Position numbers and translations under genes: made by a program. From assembly GCA_947168325.1 (NCBI GenBank), contig CAMVLN010000039.1, positions 1-11,826 on the forward strand: a stretch of DNA of 11,826 nt, read 5' to 3'. The DNA is from an uncultured Elusimicrobia bacterium. GTDB lineage: Bacteria; Elusimicrobiota; Endomicrobiia; Endomicrobiales; Endomicrobiaceae. Shown here piece by piece: positions 1 through 6,966 of this stretch; position 1 is the first letter of the stretch; the number at the start of each line of letters is the position of its first letter. The notes below the pieces were generated by a model. That model was not told where the DNA came from. It saw only the letters and a list, made by a program, of their open reading frames with translations, and ran no database searches.

Positions 1-1
1 T

Positions 2-1075
2 GGAATAAAATATTTATTACATAACGAAACAAAAATAAATAAATATTTTTTATTTTCATTATTAATTTTTTCTATACTGCTTATTTACTTTAAAAATAAT
101 ATTATAAATATGTTAGTAAGTATTTCTCAATATAATACACTAAAAAATATAGCAGATTTAGATTATTATTTACTATTATCATCATTATTTATTTTATTTT
201 TTTCTTTAATTATATTTTTAAAAAAATATTTATTTGTAAAAGTAATATTGTTTTTGTTATTAGTTATAGAACCAATATTTGTGGTAAGGCAATATTTTAA
301 ACTTTTTGTTTTTGATAATGATTATAGGTATGAATATAGCCAAACAGATGAGTTTAATAAACAAGCTAGATTTTTTTCAAATTCTTATTATAATTTAAAA
401 TACAATTGTGAAAATATTTCAGGTTCTTGCCCTGACTTATTATACAATTATTTTAAATTTACTAAATATCTAGAAAAAAGTTTTAATGAAGAAAATATCT
501 TGGGTTTGTTAAGATGTAATTATATCGTTGATGACGAAACTAAAACTGTTAGAAAAACTAATATTAAAACTTTAAATAGATTGAATATTTTTTATGATTA
601 TAAAATAGAAACAAATAAAGAAAAAATATTTGAATTGTTATCAAGAAAAGATTTTAATATATTTAACACAGTAGTTTTGGAAAAACAACCACAATATGAG
701 GTAAAAGATAAAGGAGACTATAAACTAAATATTTTATACTTTGATGAAAACTCTATAGAATTTGAATGCAAAACAAACAAACCAGCAATAATTGTATATA
801 CAGACAATTATTCAAGAGGATGGAGAGCTTATAATCTTGATAATTCAAAAGAAAAATATGAAATAATTTGTGCAGATTATATATATAAAGCAATATCTAT
901 AAATGAAGGCAACCATAAAATAAGAATAGAATATAAACCACTATCTTTTATTATCGGCATGTGGATATCCATAGTGTCATGGATAATATTTATTAGCTTT
1001 TTTATATTCTTTTACATAAAAATTTTTTATAAAAATAAAATAAAATTTTATATAATATCAACACTAGTATTATAA
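2..1075 (+). CDS. YfhO-family membrane protein, C-terminal part (5' end outside window)
   Basis: The frame is open without a stop from base 2, upstream of the first ATG at 110, so this is the last ~357 codons of a longer gene and not a gene starting at 110. The visible part begins with hydrophobic helices (one encoded at about 44-91, two more after the ATG), then a soluble region, then a final helix followed by a lysine-rich end. The soluble part fits the C-terminal region of YfhO proteins: an LLRCNYIV segment, a YTDNYSRGW..Y block, then INEGNHKIRIEYKPLSF leading into the last membrane helix. Full-length YfhO proteins are large multi-spanning GT-C-like proteins; in Gram-positive bacteria YfhO is implicated in teichoic acid glycosylation, and elsewhere its substrate is mostly unknown. 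Here it would act at the cytoplasmic membrane, probably in envelope glycan modification (inference). It appears to lead an operon, with the next gene 12 bases downstream. Confidence 0.75.
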   Translation, partial: GIKYLLHNETKINKYFLFSLLIFSILLIYFKNNIINMLVSISQYNTLKNIADLDYYLLLSSLFILFFSLIIFLKKYLFVKVILFLLLVIEPIFVVRQYFKLFVFDNDYRYEYSQTDEFNKQARFFSNSYYNLKYNCENISGSCPDLLYNYFKFTKYLEKSFNEENILGLLRCNYIVDDETKTVRKTNIKTLNRLNIFYDYKIETNKEKIFELLSRKDFNIFNTVVLEKQPQYEVKDKGDYKLNILYFDENSIEFECKTNKPAIIVYTDNYSRGWRAYNLDNSKEKYEIICADYIYKAISINEGNHKIRIEYKPLSFIIGMWISIVSWIIFISFFIFFYIKIFYKNKIKFYIISTLVL

Positions 1076-1087
1076 AGAAGTTAAAAA

Positions 1088-1651
1088 ATGCAGATAACAT
1101 TAAAACCGGTAAAATCTTCTATAAAAATTTTAAATTATTTAGAAAAAAAAAGGTTGATTACAAGATTAAAACCTACAAAAAAGGCTATTAATACAAGAAC
1201 CAAAACAGGTACAGTCGATATACTATATACATCAAACAAAAAGTTTGGTTCTCATAGATTGATGTGTATAGGAAAAAGAAATACAAAAATTCAAATGACA
1301 TATCATCTAGATAACGAGGATTTATTTTTTTTAAATCCATCTAATGTTGATTATAAAGAACTTTATATAGTTTTTGCTTTGGATAAAATAGATACATTCT
1401 GTAAAAAATTGTCTAAAAATAATTTGACGAATAAAGATTTTATAGCTATTGAAGTAGTTTATAACGAGCCAAATTTAAGTTTTTTTACTATATTTAAAAA
1501 AACAGTTCATTGTGAGGTTGTAAAAGATGAAAACAAGCAACATCCTATATTTTTTGTTGCAGAATCTTCAAATTTAAAAAATAACAAGATAGACCATAAA
1601 GACTTAAAAATAGTGGTAGGAGAAGAAATAAAATGCAGGAATTTTTGTTAA
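1088..1651 (+). CDS. hypothetical protein, 187 aa, soluble
   Basis: I do not recognise this protein. It starts at an ATG 12 bases after the preceding stop, with only a weak purine stretch (AAGAAG, 1076-1081) as ribosome site, which suggests translational coupling. No signal peptide or membrane helix is visible. The first ~45 residues are strongly basic (many K/R); the rest alternates beta-like hydrophobic stretches with polar segments. A central YHLDNEDLFFL stretch and a later FKKTVHCEVV stretch faintly resemble the two histidine/acidic motifs of a cupin barrel, but the match is too weak to assign. Five cysteines are present, two of them in the last five residues (CRNFC). Its 3' end overlaps the next gene by 19 bases, so the two are very likely made together; a cytoplasmic partner of that membrane protein or of the YfhO-like protein is possible but unproven. 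Confidence 0.65.
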   Translation: MQITLKPVKSSIKILNYLEKKRLITRLKPTKKAINTRTKTGTVDILYTSNKKFGSHRLMCIGKRNTKIQMTYHLDNEDLFFLNPSNVDYKELYIVFALDKIDTFCKKLSKNNLTNKDFIAIEVVYNEPNLSFFTIFKKTVHCEVVKDENKQHPIFFVAESSNLKNNKIDHKDLKIVVGEEIKCRNFC

Positions 1652-2421
1652 ATTTATTTGTTCCTATAATAACAGGAATAGTATATATTATAATGGCTAT
1701 TGAAGTAATAAGAGTTAGCAAAATAAGAAAAATTATGTTTGGCGAAATTGGTTATAAAAAATTATTTATAGCTTTTATAATGTTTGCAATATATTTTATT
1801 ACTAGACCTCTACAAAACATTATAGGGCAATATCCTTGGCCAATGATTATAAATTCAGCAAGACAATTCTTTATTATGGGAATAATTGCTCCATCAATTT
1901 TTGTTGGGATATTACATTGGGTTCCTGGCGAAAGTGGAGCCCCAAAATCTTCTGTAGTTGCTTCTTATGCAATAGGAATTTTAATGGGAATAATATTTGC
2001 ACTTACAAATTCTATGGCAATAGATGGTTCTAAAATTATTGCTACTATTGGAAGTTTAAATTTATATGATGCAATTTGGTTTTCTAGTAATTCTCAACTA
2101 CAGGTGATTTTAATACATTTAATTTGCCAGTTAGTTTCCCCTTGTGGAATAATATTGCTTGCTGCAGCTTTTGTAAGACATAGAAGACATACTTATATGT
2201 TAGGGCATATTTATACAAAAATGAAAACAAAGTGGAGATATCTTGAAACAGGACTTATAATTTTACCTGGTTCGTTTATTTTATCAGGAGTGCTTGCAAT
2301 GATTGGAAGATATTATACATACTTATGGGTTATATATTTTGTTGGGGCTATTATAGCGGGATTTTTTGTTTTATACAGTATAAAATTAGCTCCTAGAGAA
2401 AAACCGGCAGATATTAATTAA
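1633..2421 (+). CDS. seven-helix integral membrane protein, unknown function
   Basis: The start is fixed by AGGAG at 1618-1622, ten bases before the ATG and inside the end of the previous gene. The 262-residue product has about seven hydrophobic segments, near residues 6-27, 42-58, 76-96, 107-126, 154-181, 203-224 and 230-251. Basic clusters follow segment 1 (RVSKIRK) and segment 5 (RHRRH and KMKTK), which by the positive-inside rule gives an outside N-terminus and a cytoplasmic C-terminus. This topology matches stand-alone 7TM sensor modules found in front of kinases or cyclases, but no output domain follows: the protein ends about 11 residues after the last helix. Several histidines (H95, H162, H183, H186, H192) lie at or near predicted membrane boundaries and could bind metal or haem, though this is speculation. 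Function is unknown. It closes the first operon. Confidence 0.7.
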   Translation: MQEFLLNLFVPIITGIVYIIMAIEVIRVSKIRKIMFGEIGYKKLFIAFIMFAIYFITRPLQNIIGQYPWPMIINSARQFFIMGIIAPSIFVGILHWVPGESGAPKSSVVASYAIGILMGIIFALTNSMAIDGSKIIATIGSLNLYDAIWFSSNSQLQVILIHLICQLVSPCGIILLAAAFVRHRRHTYMLGHIYTKMKTKWRYLETGLIILPGSFILSGVLAMIGRYYTYLWVIYFVGAIIAGFFVLYSIKLAPREKPADIN

Positions 2422-2426
2422 TTTCC

Positions 2427-2506
2427 TTTTGTAATTTTAATGACTAGATATATAGAGCTATGTATATATAGAAGTTTAGAAAAGCTATAAGATTAAAATT
2501 ATAAAA
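2427..2506 (+). repeat. long A/T-rich inverted repeat after the first operon
   Basis: Bases 2427-2441 and 2492-2506 are complementary over 15 positions with a single G.U pair, starting six bases after the stop of the membrane-protein gene. Inside, 2444-2454 can pair with 2463-2471 (9 bp with a 2-base bulge, loop GAGCTATG), leaving about 20 unpaired bases on the 3' side. There is no run of T after the outer stem, so it is not a canonical intrinsic terminator; it may protect the 3' end of the operon mRNA or be a structured leader or RNA. Chance pairing is easier in A/T-rich DNA, but 15 bp is long for a gap this size. Confidence 0.4.
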
Positions 2507-2527
2507 ATATAAAATTTGCAAAGGTAT

Positions 2528-2555
2528 TTGATAAGATAAATGTATGAAATATTAT
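2528..2555 (+). promoter_or_regulatory. candidate sigma70-type promoter for dnaX-recR
   Basis: TTGATA at 2528-2533 and TATTAT at 2550-2555 are separated by 16 bases, a reasonable -35/-10 pair for a housekeeping sigma factor. Transcription would start near 2562 and give a ~100-base leader before the dnaX ATG. A weaker alternative pair lies closer to the gene (TTGATT at 2590-2595, TACATT at 2613-2618, spacer 17). In such A/T-rich DNA these matches are only suggestive. Confidence 0.35.
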
Positions 2556-2602
2556 GTTGATAGAAACAGCAATAACAAAAAAATTTTTATTGATTTAGTT
2601 TT

Positions 2603-2616
2603 TGTATGTGCATACA
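2603..2616 (+). promoter_or_regulatory. palindrome upstream of dnaX, possible operator
   Basis: TGTATG and CATACA form a perfect 6+6 inverted repeat with a two-base centre (TG), about 50 bases before the dnaX start. It overlaps the weaker of the two candidate dnaX promoters and lies downstream of the stronger one, a position where a bound repressor could act. No known regulator is assigned, and the site may be fortuitous. Confidence 0.25.
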
Positions 2617-2654
2617 TTTGTATTTTCTATCGTTAAAAACACGAAATATTTTTT

Positions 2655-2661
2655 AGAGGTG
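2655..2661 (+). promoter_or_regulatory. ribosome binding site that sets the dnaX start
   Basis: AGAGGTG ends three bases before the ATG at 2665 (GAGG to ATG spacing 5). It supports starting dnaX at 2665 rather than at the in-frame TTG at 2602, whose extra 21 residues are not part of DnaX and which has no ribosome site. Confidence 0.7.
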
Positions 2662-2664
2662 TTT

Positions 2665-4413
2665 ATGTCATATTTAGTTTTAGCTAGAAAATTTAGACCT
2701 ACTACTTTTGATGAAGTTATAGGTCAAGAACATATATCTCAAACTTTAAAAAATGCAATAAGAGAAGACAAAGTTGCACATGCATATCTGTTTAGTGGTC
2801 CTAGAGGAACAGGAAAAACCACAATGGCAAGAATTTTTGCAAAAGCCTTAAATTGTAAAGAAGGTCCAACTACAGAACCTTGTGGAAAATGCCAAAACTG
2901 TATAGAAATTGCAAAAAATCAAAGTATTGATGTTATGGAAATAGATGCTGCATCTAATACAGGGGTAGATAATATTAGAGAAATTAGAGAAAATGTTAAG
3001 TTTGGAGCAACCTCTTCAAAATATAAAATTTATATTATAGACGAAGTTCATCAACTATCTCAAGGGGCATTTAATGCTTTACTTAAAACTTTAGAAGAGC
3101 CACCTGAACATGTAATTTTTATTTTAGCTACTACCGAACAACATAAAGTTCCTATAACTATTCTTTCAAGATGCCAAAAATATAGATTTAGACTTTTGTC
3201 AGCTAACGAAATTTCTACAGTAATAAAAAACATTGCAAAGAAAGATAATTTTGAGATAGATGATGAAGCATTAAAAATTATTATAAATGTTTCAGGTGGA
3301 TCAATGAGAGATGCTTTGAGTTTATTAGATCAAGCAATTTCTGCAACTACAAGTAAGATTACTGCAGAATATATAAGAAAGCTTATAGGATTATTACCTA
3401 AAGAGATAATATCACAAACAATAAATTGCATTGCAAAAAATGATGTTGATTCAATTATAAAAATTTGTAAAAAAGTTTATGAAGATGGATATAATATTTT
3501 ACAATTTGCTAGAGATTTAAGAGATTATATAAGGCAATTGATGATTTTTTCTATCAATCCAGAAGTAGCAGAAATTTCTAGTGAAGATACAAAATTGTAT
3601 GATAGACAAAAAAATTTATTTTCTATATCGAGATACATAAGATTAGGAAATCTTATATCAAAAGCATTAGAAGAAATGAAATGGCATGATCAGCCTAGAA
3701 TATTGTTGGAATTATATTTACTAAAAATGGCAGAACCTTATTGTAATGTTGCAGAATTAATTGCAAAGATAAATGAATTAGAAAAACAAAAATTTTTAAG
3801 TTCACAAATTGGTACAGATGAGTTGTTAAAAAATAGAATAGACCAAAATTCAAATATAATTGAAAATATGCAAGATTTAAATATAAAAAAAGATGAAATT
3901 GTAGAAGGAAATATAGTTACTACAATGGCAGATTCTTTTGATAACGATTTAATGGGGCTTTGGAAAGAGATAGTTATAGAATTTTCTAGAAAACATCCTA
4001 TGTCGGCACAATCATTAAAAGATGCTATTGTTAAAGAATTAAATTCAAACTCTTTTCAAATATCAGTAAACACACAATTAGCCTTAAATATGATAAAAAT
4101 ACATTTAGAAACTATTCGGAAACTTATGAAAAGGAAAAGTGGTAGAGATATAAAAGTTTCTATGGTGTTAAACGATGTAGCACAAAATGGGGAAATAGTT
4201 AAAGAAGATATAACAATAGACAACAAACAAGATAATGTTTCAATAGAAAAGTTTGCTGTTGTTGAAGATTTTAGTAAAACAGCAAAGACAGCAATTCCTT
4301 CAAAAATTGAAAATCTTGCTAAAAAGTTTGGTGGTTCTGTTATAAAAAAAGGAAGAGACAGCAATGTAAATGAAAATATAGAAGAAAGTCAAGAAAGAGA
4401 AACGGAAGAATAG
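2665..4413 (+). CDS. dnaX: DNA polymerase III subunits tau/gamma
   Basis: DnaX is the AAA+ ATPase of the clamp loader, which opens the beta clamp at primed sites and links the core polymerases. With the start at 2665 the protein is 582 residues and opens with the family N-terminus (MSYLVLARKFRPTTFDEVIGQ). The Walker A motif GPRGTGKT lies at 45-52 with K51, the zinc cysteines are C64, C73, C76 and C79, Walker B is DEVH from D126, and the SRC arginine finger is R169; all fall at the same residue numbers as in E. coli. GGSMRDALSLLDQ near residue 210 is sensor 2. The conserved clamp-loader part ends near residue 375, followed by a poorly conserved, lysine/glutamate-rich tau-specific region. A likely programmed frameshift site lies at codons 407-409. 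recR follows two bases after the stop. All ATPase residues are intact. Confidence 0.97.
   Translation: MSYLVLARKFRPTTFDEVIGQEHISQTLKNAIREDKVAHAYLFSGPRGTGKTTMARIFAKALNCKEGPTTEPCGKCQNCIEIAKNQSIDVMEIDAASNTGVDNIREIRENVKFGATSSKYKIYIIDEVHQLSQGAFNALLKTLEEPPEHVIFILATTEQHKVPITILSRCQKYRFRLLSANEISTVIKNIAKKDNFEIDDEALKIIINVSGGSMRDALSLLDQAISATTSKITAEYIRKLIGLLPKEIISQTINCIAKNDVDSIIKICKKVYEDGYNILQFARDLRDYIRQLMIFSINPEVAEISSEDTKLYDRQKNLFSISRYIRLGNLISKALEEMKWHDQPRILLELYLLKMAEPYCNVAELIAKINELEKQKFLSSQIGTDELLKNRIDQNSNIIENMQDLNIKKDEIVEGNIVTTMADSFDNDLMGLWKEIVIEFSRKHPMSAQSLKDAIVKELNSNSFQISVNTQLALNMIKIHLETIRKLMKRKSGRDIKVSMVLNDVAQNGEIVKEDITIDNKQDNVSIEKFAVVEDFSKTAKTAIPSKIENLAKKFGGSVIKKGRDSNVNENIEESQERETEE
3885..3926 (+). 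promoter_or_regulatory. dnaX: candidate programmed -1 frameshift site in dnaX
   Basis: In the dnaX frame the codons read ATA AAA AAA GAT GAA, so the heptamer A_AAA_AAA (3885-3891) is in the correct phase for tandem -1 slippage. After a slip the codons become AAA AAA AGA TGA, with the stop at 3894-3896, giving a 410-residue product ending soon after the conserved clamp-loader domains. Six bases after the heptamer, ATTGTAG (3898-3904) and CTACAAT (3920-3926) form a perfect 7-bp stem with a 15-base loop. The E. coli dnaX site has the same order: slippery A/G heptamer, one codon, TGA, downstream hairpin. No upstream Shine-Dalgarno-like stimulator is visible, and the stem is weak (two G-C pairs), so shifting is inferred rather than shown. 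Confidence 0.6.
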
Positions 4414-4415
4414 AA

Positions 4416-5018
4416 ATGAATAGACCTCAAACAGTTGAAAGAATGATATCTGTAGTTAAAAAATTACCAGGTGTAGGTCCTAAAATGGCAGAAAGGTTGT
4501 GTTATCATATTTTAAAAATGTCAGATATTGAAGCAAAATCTTTTGTTGAAGCAATACAAATAGCAAGACAAAAGGTTAAAGTATGCTCTATTTGTTATAA
4601 TTTAAGTGAATCAGATCCTTGTCCAATATGTGCAGACAATTCAAGAAATCTAGAGTTGTTATGTGTAGTAGAAACTCCTCAAGATTTAATAGCAGTAAGT
4701 AAAGTTAAAAATGAAGATTATAATGGATTATATTTTGTGTTGGGCGGTGCACTGTCGCCACTTGATGCTATAGGGCCAAAAGATATAAGAATTGATAAAC
4801 TAATAACAAGATTAAAACAAGACAATATAAAAGAAGTTATACTTGCCACAGATATGGACTCAAAAGGTGAAACTACAGCAGTTTATCTTGCCCAACTAAT
4901 AAAACCACTAGGAATTAAGGTTTCACGGCTTGGTTATGGTATACCAGTAGGTGGAGATATTGAATATGCAGATGAAGTTACAATATCAAGAGCTATTGCC
5001 GGTAGAAAAGAGATGTAA
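4416..5018 (+). CDS. recR: recombination mediator protein RecR
   Basis: RecR works with RecO and RecF to load RecA on gapped single-stranded DNA. At 200 residues it has normal length and complete domain order: helix-hairpin-helix (LPGVGPKMAERL, 17-28), a four-cysteine zinc finger (C57, C60, C69, C72), and a Toprim domain beginning with VVETPQD (E86) and containing ILATDMDSKGE (142-152). The C-terminal block GYGIPVGGDIEYAD followed by SRAIAGR is also typical. Many RecR proteins read ATNPxxEGE at the second Toprim site; here it is ATDMDSKGE, restoring a DxD pair and changing the usual EG to KG. A GGAAG ribosome site (4404-4408) lies within the end of dnaX, seven bases before the ATG, so the two are co-transcribed. 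The ybaB/ebfC gene often found between dnaX and recR is absent here. Confidence 0.96.
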   Translation: MNRPQTVERMISVVKKLPGVGPKMAERLCYHILKMSDIEAKSFVEAIQIARQKVKVCSICYNLSESDPCPICADNSRNLELLCVVETPQDLIAVSKVKNEDYNGLYFVLGGALSPLDAIGPKDIRIDKLITRLKQDNIKEVILATDMDSKGETTAVYLAQLIKPLGIKVSRLGYGIPVGGDIEYADEVTISRAIAGRKEM

Positions 5019-5227
5019 AAAGATATAGTCAGTTATAATTTTTATTGTAATATCTCTTATTAACAACATAAAGAATATTAATAATATTATAATTAAATAG
5101 ACTTTCTTTTTTATAATTCTTGTATAAATGTTACAAATATATCACATCTAAATAATCACAATAACTTAACTCACCAGTATTTAAATTTTGTATAAAAAAT
5201 TTTTATATACTAAATGATTTAAATTAA
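5019..5227. other. convergent gap between recR and the SIMPL gene
   Basis: No gene is visible. Several A/T-rich foldbacks are present: TTATAAT and ATTGTAA separated by TTTT (about 5034-5051, one G.U pair) flanked by AGATA/TATCT, an AATATTA/TAATATT palindrome near 5074-5088, and a GTATAAAAA / TTTTTATATAC foldback at 5190-5210 just past the end of the minus-strand gene. Any could serve as a weak bidirectional terminator, but none has a G/C stem with a T-run. Confidence 0.35.
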
Positions 5228-5926
5228 TTATTTTACTTTAAAAGTAGCTGTTACTGTAACTGCTATTTCTTTTTCTTTAGAAGAAGTATTATATATTCCA
5301 TAATCAGAAACATCTGTTGACAATGGTTTTCTTATCATAAATACTCCAGACTTTGCAGACAATAAACTACAAATTTTATTCCCTGAACTCTTTGCTATTT
5401 CTTGAGCTCTCGCTTTTGCATCAACTGTTGCAAGAGCCAACATTTCTGCTTTTAAATCTGCAAGGTTAGAAATATAATATTCTATATTGGAATTTTGCAA
5501 ATATATCCCCTCTTTAGACATTGCATCTATATCAAGAGCAATTTTCTCAAGTTTTTCTACATCATTACATCTTGCTTCTATTCTTTGACTAAAAGAATAT
5601 CCAGAAATTCCATTATTTCCATAATTTGCATAAGAATTTATTGGTTCAATTAGAATATCTTTATCTGTTATACCATTAGTATTTAAATATTTCTTCACTT
5701 TTAATAGATCTTTTTGAATTAATTTTGGCCCTTCATTTTGATTTATAACATTTGTGTTTTTGTTAATTGTAATATTCCATTTTGCTACATCAGATGTTAC
5801 AGATTTTACACCTTGTCCTACAACTCTAATAGATTGCTCATTTCTTGTAGAAATAAAAAAAACACCCAAAACTACCGCTGAAATAATAAATCCTATTGAT
5901 AAGATAAAAGATGATTGTTTTTCCAT
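5228..5926 (-). CDS. membrane-anchored SIMPL-domain (DUF541) protein
   Basis: The 232-residue product has a single N-terminal hydrophobic helix (about residues 7-26, preceded by a lysine), followed by an extracytoplasmic SIMPL/DUF541 domain from about residue 32 to the end. Recognisable family features are the opening strand IRVVGQG with AKWNITI, the segment DILIEPINSYANY, and the end KEIAVTVTATFKVK. Members such as YggE in E. coli are periplasmic and linked to oxidative-stress tolerance; others bind membrane or signalling partners, and no general biochemical activity is established. The anchor here looks uncleaved. GGAG lies 14 bases before the ATG (5941-5944), longer than usual, but an in-frame TAA upstream rules out an earlier standard start. 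It is last in the minus-strand cluster, 30 bases after ldh, so probably co-transcribed with it. Confidence 0.85.
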   Translation of the reverse strand: MEKQSSFILSIGFIISAVVLGVFFISTRNEQSIRVVGQGVKSVTSDVAKWNITINKNTNVINQNEGPKLIQKDLLKVKKYLNTNGITDKDILIEPINSYANYGNNGISGYSFSQRIEARCNDVEKLEKIALDIDAMSKEGIYLQNSNIEYYISNLADLKAEMLALATVDAKARAQEIAKSSGNKICSLLSAKSGVFMIRKPLSTDVSDYGIYNTSSKEKEIAVTVTATFKVK

Positions 5927-5956
5927 AATTAAATTTTATTCTCCTATATCAATATT

Positions 5957-6907
5957 TTAAATACCTATTTCTTTTAATAAATTTTTCAATATATTTGCAG
6001 AATTTATAAAAGCAGTTTTTTCTTTTTCGTTAAATTCTATCTGTTGAACTTGCCTTATACCACTTGAATTAACTACTGCAGGAAGACTTAAATAAACATC
6101 GTTTATTCCATAAAAATTTCTCATTAAAACTGATACAGGTAACACAGAATTCTCGTTTAACAAAATGGCTTCTGTAATTCTTGTAAGAGCAAGCCCTATG
6201 CCATAAGAAGTTTCTCCTTTTTTTTCTATTATTGTATATGCAGAATTCTTAACATTGTTATATATTTCGTCAAGTATAGCTTTGTGATTGCAATCTTTTT
6301 TATTATCACACAGCATGCAATGATTTTCAATATGCACTCCACCAACAGTTGCTTTGCTCCATACAGGAAGTTCAGAATCACCATGTTCTCCTAAAATATA
6401 GGCATGAACACTTCTAGCATCTACATTGCAATGTTTTGCTATTTCATATCTAAATCTTGCAGAATCTAACAATGTTCCTGAACCTATAATTTTTGAGAAA
6501 TGTTTACCGGAAATTTTATAAGTTGCATAGGTTAATACATCTACAGGATTTGATGCAACTAACAAAATTGCATCCGGAGCATATTTCATAATTTCAGGAA
6601 TAATAGTCTTTAATAAATTTATGTTATCTTTAAGTAAATCTATTCTTGTTTGTCCAGGTTTTTGTTTTTTACCTGCAGTTATTACAACTAAATCTGAACC
6701 AACAATATCTTTATAATCACCAGCATTTACATTTACTGACGGTGTAAAAGGTGCACCATGTGACAAATCTATAGCTTCTCCTTCAGCTTTATCTTTAAAA
6801 TAATCTACCAATGTAATTTCTCTTGCACATCCATTAATCATTAAAGAATAAGCATACCTTATCCCAACATTTCCACATCCAATAACTGAAACTTTAGGTT
6901 TTAACAT
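5957..6907 (-). CDS. ldh: L-lactate dehydrogenase
   Basis: This cytoplasmic enzyme reduces pyruvate to L-lactate with NADH, the usual way a fermenter regenerates NAD+. The 316-residue protein has the NAD-binding motif VIGCGNVG (8-15) with D35 closing the second strand. The substrate loop reads KQKPGQTR, with Q82 (position 102 in LDH numbering, which is Arg in malate dehydrogenases) and R88 (109), so lactate rather than malate activity is favoured. Catalytic D148 and R151, and H175 in GEHGD, are present. R153 and H168 correspond to R173 and H188 of bacillar LDHs, which bind fructose 1,6-bisphosphate, so allosteric activation is plausible. A segment with C197, C200 and C206 resembles the cysteine-containing loop of some clostridial LDHs. 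A strong GGAAGGAG ribosome site ends four bases before the ATG. It lies between the DUF1844 and SIMPL genes. Confidence 0.93.
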   Translation of the reverse strand: MLKPKVSVIGCGNVGIRYAYSLMINGCAREITLVDYFKDKAEGEAIDLSHGAPFTPSVNVNAGDYKDIVGSDLVVITAGKKQKPGQTRIDLLKDNINLLKTIIPEIMKYAPDAILLVASNPVDVLTYATYKISGKHFSKIIGSGTLLDSARFRYEIAKHCNVDARSVHAYILGEHGDSELPVWSKATVGGVHIENHCMLCDNKKDCNHKAILDEIYNNVKNSAYTIIEKKGETSYGIGLALTRITEAILLNENSVLPVSVLMRNFYGINDVYLSLPAVVNSSGIRQVQQIEFNEKEKTAFINSANILKNLLKEIGI

Positions 6908-6966
6908 AATACTCCTTCCTATATGCTATTAAACTTTTAAATTCACCAAAATTTTGTAAGATTAAA

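Noticed and set aside
110..1075. A complete gene starting at the ATG at 110
   Set aside because: The frame is open to base 2 upstream, encodes another membrane helix there, and YfhO proteins are much longer, so this is an internal methionine.
2602..2664. In-frame TTG extension adding 21 residues to DnaX
   Set aside because: The ribosome site AGAGGTG and the family N-terminus both fit the ATG at 2665; the extension looks like leader sequence and overlaps a palindrome.
4344..4350. Second in-phase A_AAA_AAA heptamer in dnaX
   Set aside because: It lies 22 codons before the stop, the -1 frame runs nine more codons before TGA, and no stem follows, so it would only swap the extreme C-terminus.
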